From Bacteroidota bacterium (GTDB lineage: Bacteria; Bacteroidota; Bacteroidia; Bacteroidales; Prolixibacteraceae): 64,000 nucleotides of DNA. Under the pieces are notes generated by a model. That model searched no databases and was not told the DNA's origin. It was given only the letters and a program-made list of their open reading frames with translations. The stretch spans positions 1-64,000 of the forward strand of contig JAUYMU010000002.1 in assembly GCA_030698405.1 (NCBI GenBank), read 5' to 3'. Below, piece by piece: positions 45,401 to 55,080 of the stretch; position 1 is the first letter of the stretch, and every line of letters begins with the position of its first letter. The position numbers and the translations under genes are program-made.

Positions 45401-48400
45401 GTATTGAGCGAATTGTATCTTGGCCGGTCTTTGAAGTCAATTTCTTTGTTTTCCCGGTCTCTGCGTTCTAACAAGCCCGTATGTTCAGTTGCATAAATCC
45501 TCGGTGACTGATTCCGGTTATAGACCAATTGATAATAATTAGGCTTCAACTTTTCGATCTGGCTATAAGTGCCTGAACAGGTATAATCAAGACATTTGGT
45601 CTTGGAAGAAATATCGTCGGACTTGGCTACAAATAACTTTGAACCGCAGGTATCGCAAATATGTGTCGAAACTTTATTTTCAACCAGTATAATGGAAGGT
45701 TCCATAGCCAGATTTTCATTCTCTCCTGTACTCTTTTTATTCATAATACCCATGGAGACGAACACTTCAGTCAGTTTGGAGTAAAAATCATTTACCTGAG
45801 CATGATAGTTTGGAGCCATAGGAAACGACTTGATAAAATAACTTCGATACCAGTTGTTGGTGTTGGTAAAAGTAGAGTCAAGCAATCCCCGGCCATGGGA
45901 CTGAATTGTCAATAACCTGGGAAATCTTGAACGGGAACCGAACATCTTGTTTAAAAAATGACGGTTGTCTCTCATCCAGTTTAAATCCCATAATTGCAAA
46001 GATTCGTTTCTGAACTTGCCCAGATATTCATGATCAATGCCTCCCCGTGTTCTCACCCGGTGCAAAATTCCATTTACAAACGGGAGCAATTCTTGTTCCT
46101 GAATAATTGAAAGTCCGTTTTGTTCCAACCACTCTTTTAGTGCCTGGAAAACTGCTTTTAATTTTTCTTCATCAAATTTTACGGCTGAAGCTCCTGATTT
46201 TTCGAGCGTTCGACCGATCATGGCATTGTACCCAAATTCAGAAAGGATTTCCCAATACATTCTGCTGTCAAATTCGGTTTTGAAAGACGTGATAAATTTT
46301 TTTGCAGCATCCCGATAATCGCTGTCAATATCCACTTTGCCATGATAATCGGCAGGGAAAAACCGATAGTAATAGGCATCTTCCTGATTTTTACCAGTTG
46401 AATCTGACTCTTGTTTCCAATACGCGACAAACTGTTTTTGCAAATTGTCAATACTGACCGCATTCGTATTTTGGTTGATCACTTTTTGCAACGATGCCCT
46501 AAACGTGAAACGATAATTTCGGGCTTCGACAAAACCTGCCTGATGGGCAGCATCCTGCACACTGTTCGTAAAAGCAAGTATTTTTCTGAACTTTTCCGGC
46601 CTTGGGTCAAGATCGGATGCTAATATTTGGCTTACCGTTATTGACGATAGCGTTGCTACCCTGGTTCCAATGATACCTATGGAATTTTCGGTATTACATT
46701 CCGGACAAATATGACGTGCCCATGTATTTTTCAGTTTTCTAACTGCATTTATTTTTAGCGTGTGGTCGCTTTCGTTCTCATGTAAACTCAAATCTACCAC
46801 ATGGATGTAATCATTAATCTGATTGTTGGGTTCATATTCATCAATGTGTTTGTGTTTGGCCGTATTGATGAAGTAGATGTTTTTGTGATTACTGAAGAAG
46901 TATTCGTAAACCTGCTTAGGGTCTGAGAAAAAATGATTTTTATTATCATCCTTAACGCCCAGCCATCCGCTTGCCCCACACTCTCTGCAATAATAGGAGG
47001 GTAATGCTTTGGGTTCATATTTATCGCCAACTTTATCTTTCCATGTAAATTTGGGCTTTTCATTGATCTCTCTCAACACCCCGCTTAATTCCCGAATCCA
47101 CAATTGAATTTGCATAAAGAGGAAAGGAAATTTTTTGCCTGTTCCGATTCGTGCCTCGCTAATTAAAGCTAAAAGGGAGTTGATTACTTCTTCCCGTGGA
47201 TTTAGTTCATTCACGCCATCCCATTCGGGCAACCGTTTGAAATCAGGATTGGTATCGGCCAGATGATTCAATAAAACATCCAAATGAACGATCTCTTTGC
47301 TGGTAAACGAAACCAGGTCTTTTACCAGTTGCAGTTTTTTCAATTCTTCGCCCAATTGTACAATATCAATGCTCTCCGGTATTTGCCACAATCTTTTCTG
47401 ACGGGTAATGTAGTTCGAATAGGTTTCATTTTCCCGCAATCTGCTTTCAAGTAAGCCAATCTGTCGTGGAATATATTTTTCAAGTTCATTATCCGGTAAT
47501 TCAAAGAAATCATTCACTTCCATGCGGTTTTCAGTGATAATGGCATCCTTGCCGAAGGTTTCACCAAATACCTTTTCTGCGTACTCTGTGAGTAACTTTA
47601 CCGAATCTTCCCCTGAACCCATTGTTGCCGAAGTTCCTATTGCACATACCTGGCCTCTTTGAATTTCCAATTTCAGTTTCAACCGTCGAATCAGGTTGGC
47701 AACATCGGTTCCTTGTGCGCCATCGTAGGTATGCAATTCGTCCAATACCAAAAATTGCAGTAATGATGAATCTTCCAGATTATAGCTCCATAAATTATGA
47801 AATTGATTACGCAGCAAGGCATAATCAAGCATCTTGAAGTTGGTCAATAAAATATCCGGTGGATTTTCGATAATCGTATTCCTGTTTTCGATGATATGGT
47901 TTTCACCCATGGTATCCGGGAACTTTTTCTTATCCTTTCCTTCTCCAATAAACAGCCCGGCAGTTATTTTCCCTTTAATCCGTTCATCATTCCAAATGGT
48001 TTCGGCTAAACGTTTTGCCTGGTCAGTTGCCAGGGCATTCATTGGATAAAGAATGATAACCTTGATGCCTTTCCGATCCTGATTTTTATAACAATAGTCT
48101 AAGATGGGGTATAAAAAACATTCCGTTTTACCCGAAGATGTACCTGTTGTAACAAGTGTTGATTGCGGTTTATGCCCATCTTGTGTGGTTAATCGCTGGA
48201 ATGATTTCAACTGATGGTCATAAGGTGGAAAGTTGGGCGCAATCTCCAGAGGAATAATTTCATCATCTGTTGCTTTTACAAAAGGTAATTTCAATGAAAC
48301 GTATGGCCCTTTGAAAATTCCTTCTTCCGGATGTGTGACAAACCGATAAAATGCCTTGTGAACAGCTTTGTCTTTAAAGCTAAAAGTAGCTTTAAGATAC

Positions 48401-48447
48401 TCTAAAATGGAGTGTTTTACTTCGTAGGCTTGCTGGAGTGGGAGCAT
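42451..48447 (-). CDS. Giant DEAD/DEAH helicase with DUF1998 (DruE/DrmAB-like)
   Basis: 1998 residues. Helicase domain 1: TGTSSGKTE at 101-109, DELH at 236-239, GTSATMGSG near 270. A long insert carries CxxC pairs (CRECGASGW, CPECN, CDTCGSKL). Helicase domain 2: ATSTLEMGIDIG near 1020 and QRVGRAGRSSG near 1049. More zinc pairs (CSNCDD, CPKCGDASW, CKHCGKS) precede DUF1998, whose cysteine loop CGCKDKGKDGCYRC is near 1605 after DNIPGGTGYLE. Residues about 1740-1810 (SDFYISLSS, IAIYLDGYTYHA, MAIVESGDIMSWTLTWSD) resemble a Vsr-type nuclease fold. The layout matches Druantia DruE or a fusion of DISARM DrmA and DrmB. It is the 3' main gene of the defence operon, 10 bp after the AbiEii toxin. Confidence 0.88.
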   Translation of the reverse strand: MLPLQQAYEVKHSILEYLKATFSFKDKAVHKAFYRFVTHPEEGIFKGPYVSLKLPFVKATDDEIIPLEIAPNFPPYDHQLKSFQRLTTQDGHKPQSTLVTTGTSSGKTECFLYPILDYCYKNQDRKGIKVIILYPMNALATDQAKRLAETIWNDERIKGKITAGLFIGEGKDKKKFPDTMGENHIIENRNTIIENPPDILLTNFKMLDYALLRNQFHNLWSYNLEDSSLLQFLVLDELHTYDGAQGTDVANLIRRLKLKLEIQRGQVCAIGTSATMGSGEDSVKLLTEYAEKVFGETFGKDAIITENRMEVNDFFELPDNELEKYIPRQIGLLESRLRENETYSNYITRQKRLWQIPESIDIVQLGEELKKLQLVKDLVSFTSKEIVHLDVLLNHLADTNPDFKRLPEWDGVNELNPREEVINSLLALISEARIGTGKKFPFLFMQIQLWIRELSGVLREINEKPKFTWKDKVGDKYEPKALPSYYCRECGASGWLGVKDDNKNHFFSDPKQVYEYFFSNHKNIYFINTAKHKHIDEYEPNNQINDYIHVVDLSLHENESDHTLKINAVRKLKNTWARHICPECNTENSIGIIGTRVATLSSITVSQILASDLDPRPEKFRKILAFTNSVQDAAHQAGFVEARNYRFTFRASLQKVINQNTNAVSIDNLQKQFVAYWKQESDSTGKNQEDAYYYRFFPADYHGKVDIDSDYRDAAKKFITSFKTEFDSRMYWEILSEFGYNAMIGRTLEKSGASAVKFDEEKLKAVFQALKEWLEQNGLSIIQEQELLPFVNGILHRVRTRGGIDHEYLGKFRNESLQLWDLNWMRDNRHFLNKMFGSRSRFPRLLTIQSHGRGLLDSTFTNTNNWYRSYFIKSFPMAPNYHAQVNDFYSKLTEVFVSMGIMNKKSTGENENLAMEPSIILVENKVSTHICDTCGSKLFVAKSDDISSKTKCLDYTCSGTYSQIEKLKPNYYQLVYNRNQSPRIYATEHTGLLERRDRENKEIDFKDRPRYNSLNTIVATSTLEMGIDIGTLNSAINNSIPPLTSNFLQRVGRAGRSSGSALITNFAQSKAHDLFYYEEPKDLMEGEIATPGCYLEAKDILYRHFFAYCLDCWAKADPKNNSIPGVILLLQLSKANLSAPEFFANRIISFIKAKEHVLLTDFSEFYKPDLDDSKPLDNLKSYLLEEGFYLGFKSVFVKLKEEYRHIIETIKGIDAAIKTLPNDEERRVLEAEKKALWGLKRLLDKRSILEHLTNIGLLPNYAFPETGVTLNARVMSNKAKASDNIPTDKQFEIVRSSKSAIREFAPDNQFYSQGFKFAISGLNTYDWKDAGTLLVKRFCSNCDDIAEKVTSTEAHCPKCGDASWASDKNQHVFVKLNGVKSVNFRDKSTLDDSSDERDSILYRISRHLKFDTHSFQGAWGMKEIPFGIEYVKNVDIAEINMGLSSAVNANKITINQHEDVPYHGFVTCKHCGKSTSKLNQRDFKSHYGYCKHKEREYNGKGDEVFEEVYLFREIKTEALKVLLPVQEFESEATINMFKAGLELGLKKYYKGNPQHLSITNYSEYNAKNSRFDKYLVMYDNIPGGTGYLEKLFSPAEFTTVISRAYDAIKSCGCKDKGKDGCYRCIFTYSNQYIQGELSRAKAEILFKKIVDKSDAWETFTTGLGALTSNGQIEESELEERFIRSLRNHLESKNDPNYQFEDFIENGIVNYRFKISEGSYSYFYVIRPQYELGPGNGVRFNTRSDFYISLSSVEKDGIAITDEVIISSVKKIAIYLDGYTYHATEENCRFFDDLKKRMAIVESGDIMSWTLTWSDIERFDAKEVQGDHASKESKGDSLYLDANKYKQTIEIYKKIPYWNTYRSDLAESKNSFDRLLWILTHPLPESNILEKIALRLSLRQAKFGTPSVDQEDINLLLNDQNKVIDESVIASNKAAGKFFIFPELAAISDFAIIKLAIKVDNLEMKSTISTDPIIKTLDKGQWEAFWQMYNLIQETTVLI

Positions 48448-48457
48448 GGATTAGTTT

Positions 48458-49486
48458 TTAGTTTTTTAGCTTGTTAATCCTTAGGTTGAGTTCCTTTATC
48501 CGGTCCATTAACTCATTGAAGGGAAGTGACGGATTGTAAAACATATTAACCTGCATGATTTTGTAATCCTTTTCCCATTCTTCAATTACTTCATCCGGGG
48601 GTATCAGGTTAATTCTTTCGGGTCTGTGATTTGAATAGTCGATTCCCCGCACAGGAGTTAATTTTTCACGGTGCAAAACAATGGTATCATACAATTTTTT
48701 GTCTTTTAACGCCGATTCTGCATATTCTGTATCCATCAATTTTTCCAAATCGTAAAAGTGGCGGCTTCTGCGTTCAACATCTTTCTTTTCAGTACCCAAC
48801 TGAAAGATTTCATGTAATAGAAATATTTTCTCCAAAAAGGTTCTTTCGGGTACGACAGAAGGAATTGTAATGTTTTCGTCGCTAAACGGATAACCTGTAA
48901 ATTGTTCACCAACTGACGATTTAAAACACTTGTCTGTTTGAGGTTCCATTAATGAACGGCTGCCAATTTCAATCTTTACCTGAGGTAAAATGTAATCAAT
49001 TTTTTCAGTCAAAGTAGGATAAAACACCAAGATGTTCAAAGGGTCGTCGTCAGGGTTTTTAATTTCATCTAATTTGATTTCAAGGTTGTTAAAGCCAGCT
49101 TCGATAAACCTGTTTTTTATTTCGGGAAAAAAGTTTTCAGTTACAAATTTCAATGACTTTCTCCTTAATTTGCTCACCTGTGAATTAGTCATTTCTATAT
49201 CTTCCCTGTTGAAACCCAGAAAGCGGCGGTCGAGCGCCAAATCGATATCTTCTGAAAAGCGGTCAATTACACTCCATGCTTTACTCAACGATGTACCCCC
49301 CTTAAAAACTGTATGTGGGGCAATGGTCGATTCAAAGACAAGTTCGAGGGTGCGCATCACCCACCAGTCTTTTTCAATTGCCGCTGCATTGGGCAGTCCA
49401 ACCCGGTTGGCGGTTTCTTCAAAAATATTTCGTTTGGTACGGTCGGGTAATTCCAACCACGCTTCTATAGCTTTGGTGTTACTCAC
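48458..49486 (-). CDS. AbiEii-family nucleotidyltransferase toxin inside the defence operon
   Basis: 342 residues. Family core: HTVFKGGTSLSKAWSVIDRFSEDIDLALDRRFLGF (residues about 58-92) and the C-terminal PERTFLEKIFLLHEIFQLG and RHFYDLEKLMDTEYA. It starts 8 bp inside the end of the antitoxin gene and ends 10 bp before the giant helicase start, so it is coupled on both sides. AbiEii toxins phosphorylate or nucleotidylate a target (tRNA in the MenT branch); here the target is unknown. It is the third member of the family in the window and the most distinct. Confidence 0.88.
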   Translation of the reverse strand: MSNTKAIEAWLELPDRTKRNIFEETANRVGLPNAAAIEKDWWVMRTLELVFESTIAPHTVFKGGTSLSKAWSVIDRFSEDIDLALDRRFLGFNREDIEMTNSQVSKLRRKSLKFVTENFFPEIKNRFIEAGFNNLEIKLDEIKNPDDDPLNILVFYPTLTEKIDYILPQVKIEIGSRSLMEPQTDKCFKSSVGEQFTGYPFSDENITIPSVVPERTFLEKIFLLHEIFQLGTEKKDVERRSRHFYDLEKLMDTEYAESALKDKKLYDTIVLHREKLTPVRGIDYSNHRPERINLIPPDEVIEEWEKDYKIMQVNMFYNPSLPFNELMDRIKELNLRINKLKN

Positions 49487-50105
49487 GGTTTTGGTTTAAA
49501 ACGGGTTTTATAATTTGTCGAATCCACTCGGGAGCCAAACGATAATCGTGTTGCAGGTGTGTTGGTTTTTCCTTTTGAAGCAGTTCTTGTATTTTGCTGA
49601 TTTCATCGCTGCTTGCCTTATCTTTTCCAATGGTCCGCAGTGCCTGAATAGCCAGTGTACTGATTTCTCCAATGGTTGCCACATTCTTTGGACTTGCCTT
49701 TTTAAATGTAATGCTACGTTTGCCAATTTTAACTTTACGGGCTGCACCGTCGGTAAGGTAAACCACGTTTAACGGTACTTGTGTTGATAATCCCAAGCGG
49801 TTTAAGGCATACACCCCGGTGGGGATAATGCGGGCTTTATCGCGTTTTGCAATGGCTTTGGCAATTTCGTCGATTCCGGGTGTAACAGCTCCAATTACAG
49901 GGTCGATTTCGGGGCGCACATAAATACCAGTGGCAATACGGATTAATTCACCCTTTTTTACTAATCGCTGCAATGCTTTTCGTACGCCTTCAAAATTTTC
50001 TTTTGACAAAAAACTATCACTAAAAAAAAGCGCACCCCTCTTGGCTTTTTTTATTTTATTAAAAACTTGTATTTCAATTCTTTCAGCCATATATTTAGTT
50101 GTCAT
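49479..50105 (-). CDS. AbiEi-like (DUF6088) antitoxin/repressor
   Basis: 208 residues from ATG 50105 (MTTKYMAERIEIQVFNKI); a longer frame to 50231 would read through the operator. Winged helix: RGALFFSDSFLSKENFEGVRKALQRLVKKGELIRIATGIYVRP; then VYALNRLGLSTQVPLNVVYLTDG and the DUF6088-type AbiEi C-terminal region. It overlaps the toxin by 8 bp. A perfect 12-bp inverted repeat overlapping its start is the likely autoregulatory site. Antitoxin role is by family and position. Confidence 0.85.
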   Translation of the reverse strand: MTTKYMAERIEIQVFNKIKKAKRGALFFSDSFLSKENFEGVRKALQRLVKKGELIRIATGIYVRPEIDPVIGAVTPGIDEIAKAIAKRDKARIIPTGVYALNRLGLSTQVPLNVVYLTDGAARKVKIGKRSITFKKASPKNVATIGEISTLAIQALRTIGKDKASSDEISKIQELLQKEKPTHLQHDYRLAPEWIRQIIKPVLNQNRE

Positions 50106-50137
50106 TTGTCCCAAATTTAGTAAATATTTGGGACAAA
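50105..50137. promoter_or_regulatory. Operator of the embedded AbiE pair
   Basis: TTTGTCCCAAAT (50105-50116) and ATTTGGGACAAA (50126-50137), a perfect 12-bp inverted repeat with a 9-nt spacer, right at the antitoxin start and 12 bp from the methyltransferase stop. It implies a private promoter inside the operon. Confidence 0.75.
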
Positions 50138-50148
50138 ACACCTTCTTT

Positions 50149-53100
50149 TTAAAATTCTCCAAACACCCCCTCAAACCACTCCCACGCCACCTTATAATCC
50201 TCCACCCGGTCGCATTTATCGAACGGGGCATGGTAGGTTATTTTTTTGCCCAGATAGAGTTCGCTTTTGGTGATGGTGTGCTCATAGGTTTGGCCGGCTT
50301 GCAAGTTGCGTATTTGCTCCCATTCTTTGCGGTCTAAACCTACGCCGGTAAGGCCTTTGCTACATGTGAACACGATATTGCCGGTGGTATCGTACCAGGT
50401 ATCGTCTTCGTTTTGTTGTAGTACCGGAAACTGTACATTGTAAATCAAAATCAGCTCATCTAAAGTTAAGCCCAGCGCCATGGCAGTTATTACATCAATC
50501 TCAACCAATGCCTGGCGGCGCTCGAACCAGTTGCGCAGTGGTGTACTCCATTGCCATTCGGGAGTAAGCGTATCGAAGGGTTTTAAGCGTGTATCAGGTT
50601 TGCTCCATTGGTCTTGAGCAAAGGCTTCCTGCCAGCTTTCTTCCCAAAGTGGGGCGTAGTATTTATTTAAACAATTGAGTTGAAGGGTACGGCTGAAGAG
50701 TGGCGATTTGTAATTTTCTTCAACTCCAAGAGGAAATGAATTTATCCTACCATCATAAAGATTAGAAGCACCAACAGTCTTAATGAAAAAATCTAATATT
50801 ATTGAAGATACTAATCCTTCAAACTCAACTAAAGTTTTAACGTCTTTGAATATAACCGAAATAACTCCATTCGTATGACTTACAAAGGGTGCAATTATTG
50901 CACTGGTCACGGTTCGTTCACCTGCCTGACTCAGCATTTTCCGAAATCCAACCTTATAATAATCAACCCATCGATCATAAAGTTCATGACCATTTTCATC
51001 TTTTTCTCCAGTTTTAAAACCTTTAATTAAATTTGGGAAGATTTGGGTATTTTGATTAGGAACATAGTTTGTACGCGCTACAAAATTTTCAGTTATTTGA
51101 TTGTGGTTAATGATGTCGTAATCAGAATTCAATTTACAAACTGTAGTGGGTGTTTTATATAATGGGTTGGAAACAAAAATATGCGGTCCGCTGAAAATCA
51201 TTTCATATTTCTCAATATTAGGAAATTGAGTAGATCGCTTGATTGTTTCATTATTTACATCATTGGTTTCATCCAGACATACTGTAATTTTGTTTTCGAA
51301 ATTTTCCACAGATGTTTTAAATCCACTTAATTTTTCCAATACAATTATTACAGAGGCTGAATGAACTGTAACTAATTTAGCTGTTTCCCAATCTTTTGAA
51401 TTTTCAAAAGTTGATGCTAAAATTTTCAATTCCTTTTCGCTAAAATGTACTACCCTGTCTGAATGCGGTTTGATATTCCAAACGTATTTGCCGGAACTTT
51501 CTTCCTTTCCTTTAATACCACCTGTTACACCACTTTGATTAGGTATAAATGAAGCGTCAATAGTTGAAGGATGGAATAGATTTGAAATAGAAAAGAATGA
51601 AACTGCGGATTTATTTCCTGAATAAACTTGAGTACCATATACGGTATTGTGGTGTACCTCCGTGAAAAGGGAAAACTCGTTTGTATATTGAAAATGATAC
51701 TTCAGTCTTTGATAAATCTCCTTACGTAATGGTTGTCCATTGGGATCGTCATAAACACTTTCTGGATGAAGTAAACCCATAAACCCACGTTTCCCGAGTA
51801 AACTAAAGCCATTTTCCAGTACACACTTATAAAGATTGGTTTGTTGCCCCACTAAAAGTGGGTAGTTTTGACTGGCATTTAGGAATACGGAAGTACACTC
51901 GGTGCCCAATATCTCTTCTATATACATCTTCTTTAATCTAGGGTCAGCAAAAAATTCAGCTTGCATGGCTCGTACTTTGGGGGCAGATTCTTTTCGTATT
52001 TCAACTTCAGGAAATTTTTCGGATATGAGGCCACTCTCCTCAAAAGTGACTTTCAACCAAGGTGGATTTCCTGCAATTAGATCAAAACCACCACGTTCCC
52101 AAAAAACATCCAAGAACTCCAATTGCGGATGGAAAAAGTGGTATTGTTGCGCCAGTTGGCTTACCAATCCGATGCGTTGGTTGTTGTCGAAAAAACCGGT
52201 TCTGGTAATGCTATCGGTAACCGCCTCGGCAAATAGATCTCGTTTTTCAGGTGCCGGTTCCATAGCAAAACTAAGTTGTACTCCAGCTTCAAACAATTTT
52301 TGTTGCCCACGGCGCTCAATAATTCCTTCAAGCGCTTTGTTTGTATCCAGTTCCAAAATGGCAGCAATGTCCTGCCAGTATTGCTGGCGATTTGGGATTT
52401 CTCCTGCCTGGCGTACATCCCAAAACCAGAGGCTGCACCAATAGTCCATCACCATTTTCAGTTTAAAGTAGGGCGCGTTTTGGCGGTTACGCTGGTCGGC
52501 CAGGCGTTCTTTTTCGTCGTAGGTTTGCAGGTTAGCTACCCTTTGCGAAACCGTCACTCCAAAAATATCCTGTTTGCTTGCCGTTTGTTGGTTAATGGAA
52601 CGCTGGAATCGGTAATATTCGGCCAGTAGTTCGTCAACCTTGTTGCAAATGCGTTTTAACTGCTCCAATTCAGTTAAACCAATGGGTTTGCACCACTCTT
52701 TTTTCCAATTGGTAACCGCTTTCGCCTCGGTATCGTATTCGGTTTTCAGCATTTTAATTCCGGAGGACGGAACCATATTTTTATCGGGCAACAGGAAATG
52801 GTAAATCTCATCGGATTTTCGACCGTGTTTAATTTTATCGAAATCGGTAGTAGGTTTAAAATCCAATTGTCGGGGAGCTTTTTCCCACCACTCTTTTTTT
52901 GTTTGAAGCTTTGTTGTTTTCTTCTGAGCATCGGTATCTACACAAATCTCTTTCGCCGGATACACCTTTAACCAGGCGCCCACCACGGCATTTCCCACTG
53001 CCAGCCGGTTGCTGAAGAATGGGGTTTCCATGTCCTTGTGTATCACATTGAGCCAGAGCGAAAGTTTGCCCAGCTCGATGGCCGTTGGGTTTAAGTCAAC

Positions 53101-55020
53101 GCCATACGTATTGTTGGTAGCAATATAAGCTTTTACCTTTTGAAGCTCTTCTTTGAATTTGTCGGGCTGCACTCTCCATTCTATTCGTCCGGCATCGCGC
53201 AATTCCTTTTGCCGGTAATTGAGATAAGCTTCGGCCAACTGGTTGATCATTTCGTTGTGAAAAGCCGCAGCGCCCATGGCCGGTTCCAGTAACTTCAATT
53301 CCAGCAGTTCACTGGCTTTCATTTCGCTTTTGTCAAGCTTTTCCAGAATGGGCTTCAGTGTATATTTCACTGTGCATCGGGTCAATACTTCCGGAGTGTA
53401 ATACGAGGCCGATTTCTGGCGGTCGCGGCCACTCAAACGATAAACAAAGGTTCCCTTTTTAATGATCGCATCGTGACGGTTTTCGTCTTTCAGGATTTCG
53501 TTTTCCTGAAAATCATCTCTTCTCATTCGGGGCACCAGGTAAGTACCTTCGTTGGGTTCATTGGCCTTGTGAACTTCGATGTAATCCTGTTCGGCATAAA
53601 ATCCTCGGTAAGCCAGTAAACTTTCGTAAACACTGCCCAATTGGTTGATTCCCAGATTGGCATAACTGATTCGTCCACGCGCCCGGTTTCGTTGCTGCTT
53701 GCTCAACGAGAGGCGGCAAATAATGTCCTGCCACACCTTGTTGCGGAATTTCACCTTGTGCAGATGGTGCAGCTTTTGGTTGTTAAAAAGCGGCGAATCA
53801 ATGTGCCTGACTTTAAAGCTTTTGTTGTTCCCATTTTCCTGTTCGCGGTAACCGGAACTCAACAGTTCAAACAACTTCGACAACGATTCGTGAAAGAAAT
53901 AGCCATTCAAACTGGCATCGGAATAAAGCGGCACCTGTTCCAGATCACGAAGCATTTCCAATGAATAACCTTTGTTGTAAACCGGATCATTTGCTGGCAG
54001 AATGTCCAGATCTTCACGGCTTTCGGCATAAAAGATAAAGAGCATCCGGTAAATAAAAGTCAGGCAGTCGTCTTTAATTTCCGATTCAAACGTATCGTCG
54101 GTTTCGTCGAATACTTCATTCAGAATATTCTTTTGATAAAACAGCGCTTCGTTGGCCAAAGCTTCCACCGCATGAATGATTCCCTCCTTCAGGTCCTTGG
54201 TGACTTCGTAGGCGCTTTTGTGACTATCCTCGTCCAATTGGTCGAGCAATACCATATTACTGTCAGGTGTCAGCGTTTCTTTTCCCAGCAGAAAATAAAA
54301 CAGGGCATAGTAGTTGGCATTCCGGTTGGCTGTTGCTTCCGAAAACAGCTCTTCCAAATCGATTTGCAGGTAACTTCCCCTGAACCATTTTTCCTGTTCG
54401 AGCAGAAAAACGACATTTCCGGCCAGTAGTAAGATGTATTTGGGGCGCAAATGCTGCTCCAATAAAAAGAGTGTCGATATGGCTTTGTTGATAATAACCG
54501 GAGAGATTTTTACATCAACCGGGACCGTAAAAACCCTTTCCCATTGCGAGCGGTGGTAGCGTTGCGGCGGATTGGTCTGGCTTTCATCATCCACATTGTA
54601 TCGTTGTTCGAACAATCCATCCGGGTCAATATCATCTTCCTTGATGAGCGATTGCATTTCCATCACCATCAAATGAGGCTGGTCGCCCCGGTAAAGGATG
54701 TGTCGCCCCGGAATAACCTCATGCTCGGTTAAATGAAACAAATGATTGTATTCGGGATGTGAACCATCGTAACCCAGGGAATTCAAAACTTCGGTATGAA
54801 ACTGATGGCTCTCGAAAATCTGATCTTTTACTCTGAGTTTTCCTTCAATGATTAGCTGTTTATATCGGAAGTAGCGGTCTTTGAGTGGCGAAATCCGTTT
54901 ATTAAATTCTTTCACATCTTCAGCAGCATAGCCGGTTTTGGCAATTACTTTGGCCGTGAAATCCTCATCGAAGTAATTGGATGAAAAGTAGTCGCCTATA
55001 TTTTGAATGAATTTGAGCAT
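50149..55020 (-). CDS. Large Eco57I-type DNA adenine methyltransferase
   Basis: 1623 residues. The first 530 residues contain no obvious catalytic motif (DEDFTAKVIAKTGYAAEDVKEFN at the start). The methyltransferase core follows: YYTPEVLTRCTVKYTLKPIL near 535, KLLEPAMGAAAFHNEM (SAM motif I) near 575, YGVDLNPTAIELGKLSLWLN near 640 and FDLIAGNPPWLKV (NPPW catalytic motif) near 980. A target-recognition region is expected around 1100-1450. Length and order recall DISARM DrmMI and BREX PglX. It should mark host DNA so that the accompanying helicases do not attack it. The motif I has Ala where the second Gly is usual. It is preceded by the AlbA_2 gene's repeat tract. Confidence 0.88.
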   Translation of the reverse strand: MLKFIQNIGDYFSSNYFDEDFTAKVIAKTGYAAEDVKEFNKRISPLKDRYFRYKQLIIEGKLRVKDQIFESHQFHTEVLNSLGYDGSHPEYNHLFHLTEHEVIPGRHILYRGDQPHLMVMEMQSLIKEDDIDPDGLFEQRYNVDDESQTNPPQRYHRSQWERVFTVPVDVKISPVIINKAISTLFLLEQHLRPKYILLLAGNVVFLLEQEKWFRGSYLQIDLEELFSEATANRNANYYALFYFLLGKETLTPDSNMVLLDQLDEDSHKSAYEVTKDLKEGIIHAVEALANEALFYQKNILNEVFDETDDTFESEIKDDCLTFIYRMLFIFYAESREDLDILPANDPVYNKGYSLEMLRDLEQVPLYSDASLNGYFFHESLSKLFELLSSGYREQENGNNKSFKVRHIDSPLFNNQKLHHLHKVKFRNKVWQDIICRLSLSKQQRNRARGRISYANLGINQLGSVYESLLAYRGFYAEQDYIEVHKANEPNEGTYLVPRMRRDDFQENEILKDENRHDAIIKKGTFVYRLSGRDRQKSASYYTPEVLTRCTVKYTLKPILEKLDKSEMKASELLELKLLEPAMGAAAFHNEMINQLAEAYLNYRQKELRDAGRIEWRVQPDKFKEELQKVKAYIATNNTYGVDLNPTAIELGKLSLWLNVIHKDMETPFFSNRLAVGNAVVGAWLKVYPAKEICVDTDAQKKTTKLQTKKEWWEKAPRQLDFKPTTDFDKIKHGRKSDEIYHFLLPDKNMVPSSGIKMLKTEYDTEAKAVTNWKKEWCKPIGLTELEQLKRICNKVDELLAEYYRFQRSINQQTASKQDIFGVTVSQRVANLQTYDEKERLADQRNRQNAPYFKLKMVMDYWCSLWFWDVRQAGEIPNRQQYWQDIAAILELDTNKALEGIIERRGQQKLFEAGVQLSFAMEPAPEKRDLFAEAVTDSITRTGFFDNNQRIGLVSQLAQQYHFFHPQLEFLDVFWERGGFDLIAGNPPWLKVTFEESGLISEKFPEVEIRKESAPKVRAMQAEFFADPRLKKMYIEEILGTECTSVFLNASQNYPLLVGQQTNLYKCVLENGFSLLGKRGFMGLLHPESVYDDPNGQPLRKEIYQRLKYHFQYTNEFSLFTEVHHNTVYGTQVYSGNKSAVSFFSISNLFHPSTIDASFIPNQSGVTGGIKGKEESSGKYVWNIKPHSDRVVHFSEKELKILASTFENSKDWETAKLVTVHSASVIIVLEKLSGFKTSVENFENKITVCLDETNDVNNETIKRSTQFPNIEKYEMIFSGPHIFVSNPLYKTPTTVCKLNSDYDIINHNQITENFVARTNYVPNQNTQIFPNLIKGFKTGEKDENGHELYDRWVDYYKVGFRKMLSQAGERTVTSAIIAPFVSHTNGVISVIFKDVKTLVEFEGLVSSIILDFFIKTVGASNLYDGRINSFPLGVEENYKSPLFSRTLQLNCLNKYYAPLWEESWQEAFAQDQWSKPDTRLKPFDTLTPEWQWSTPLRNWFERRQALVEIDVITAMALGLTLDELILIYNVQFPVLQQNEDDTWYDTTGNIVFTCSKGLTGVGLDRKEWEQIRNLQAGQTYEHTITKSELYLGKKITYHAPFDKCDRVEDYKVAWEWFEGVFGEF

Positions 55021-55080
55021 GTTCTGATTATTATTAATCTGGTTTCATTACAATTTCTTTCAGCCCACCTCTGACTGACG

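Noticed and set aside
50149-55020. BREX PglX assignment for the methyltransferase
   Set aside because: No brxA, brxB, brxC, pglZ or brxL genes are near; the SNF2 and DUF1998 helicases favour a DISARM-like reading.
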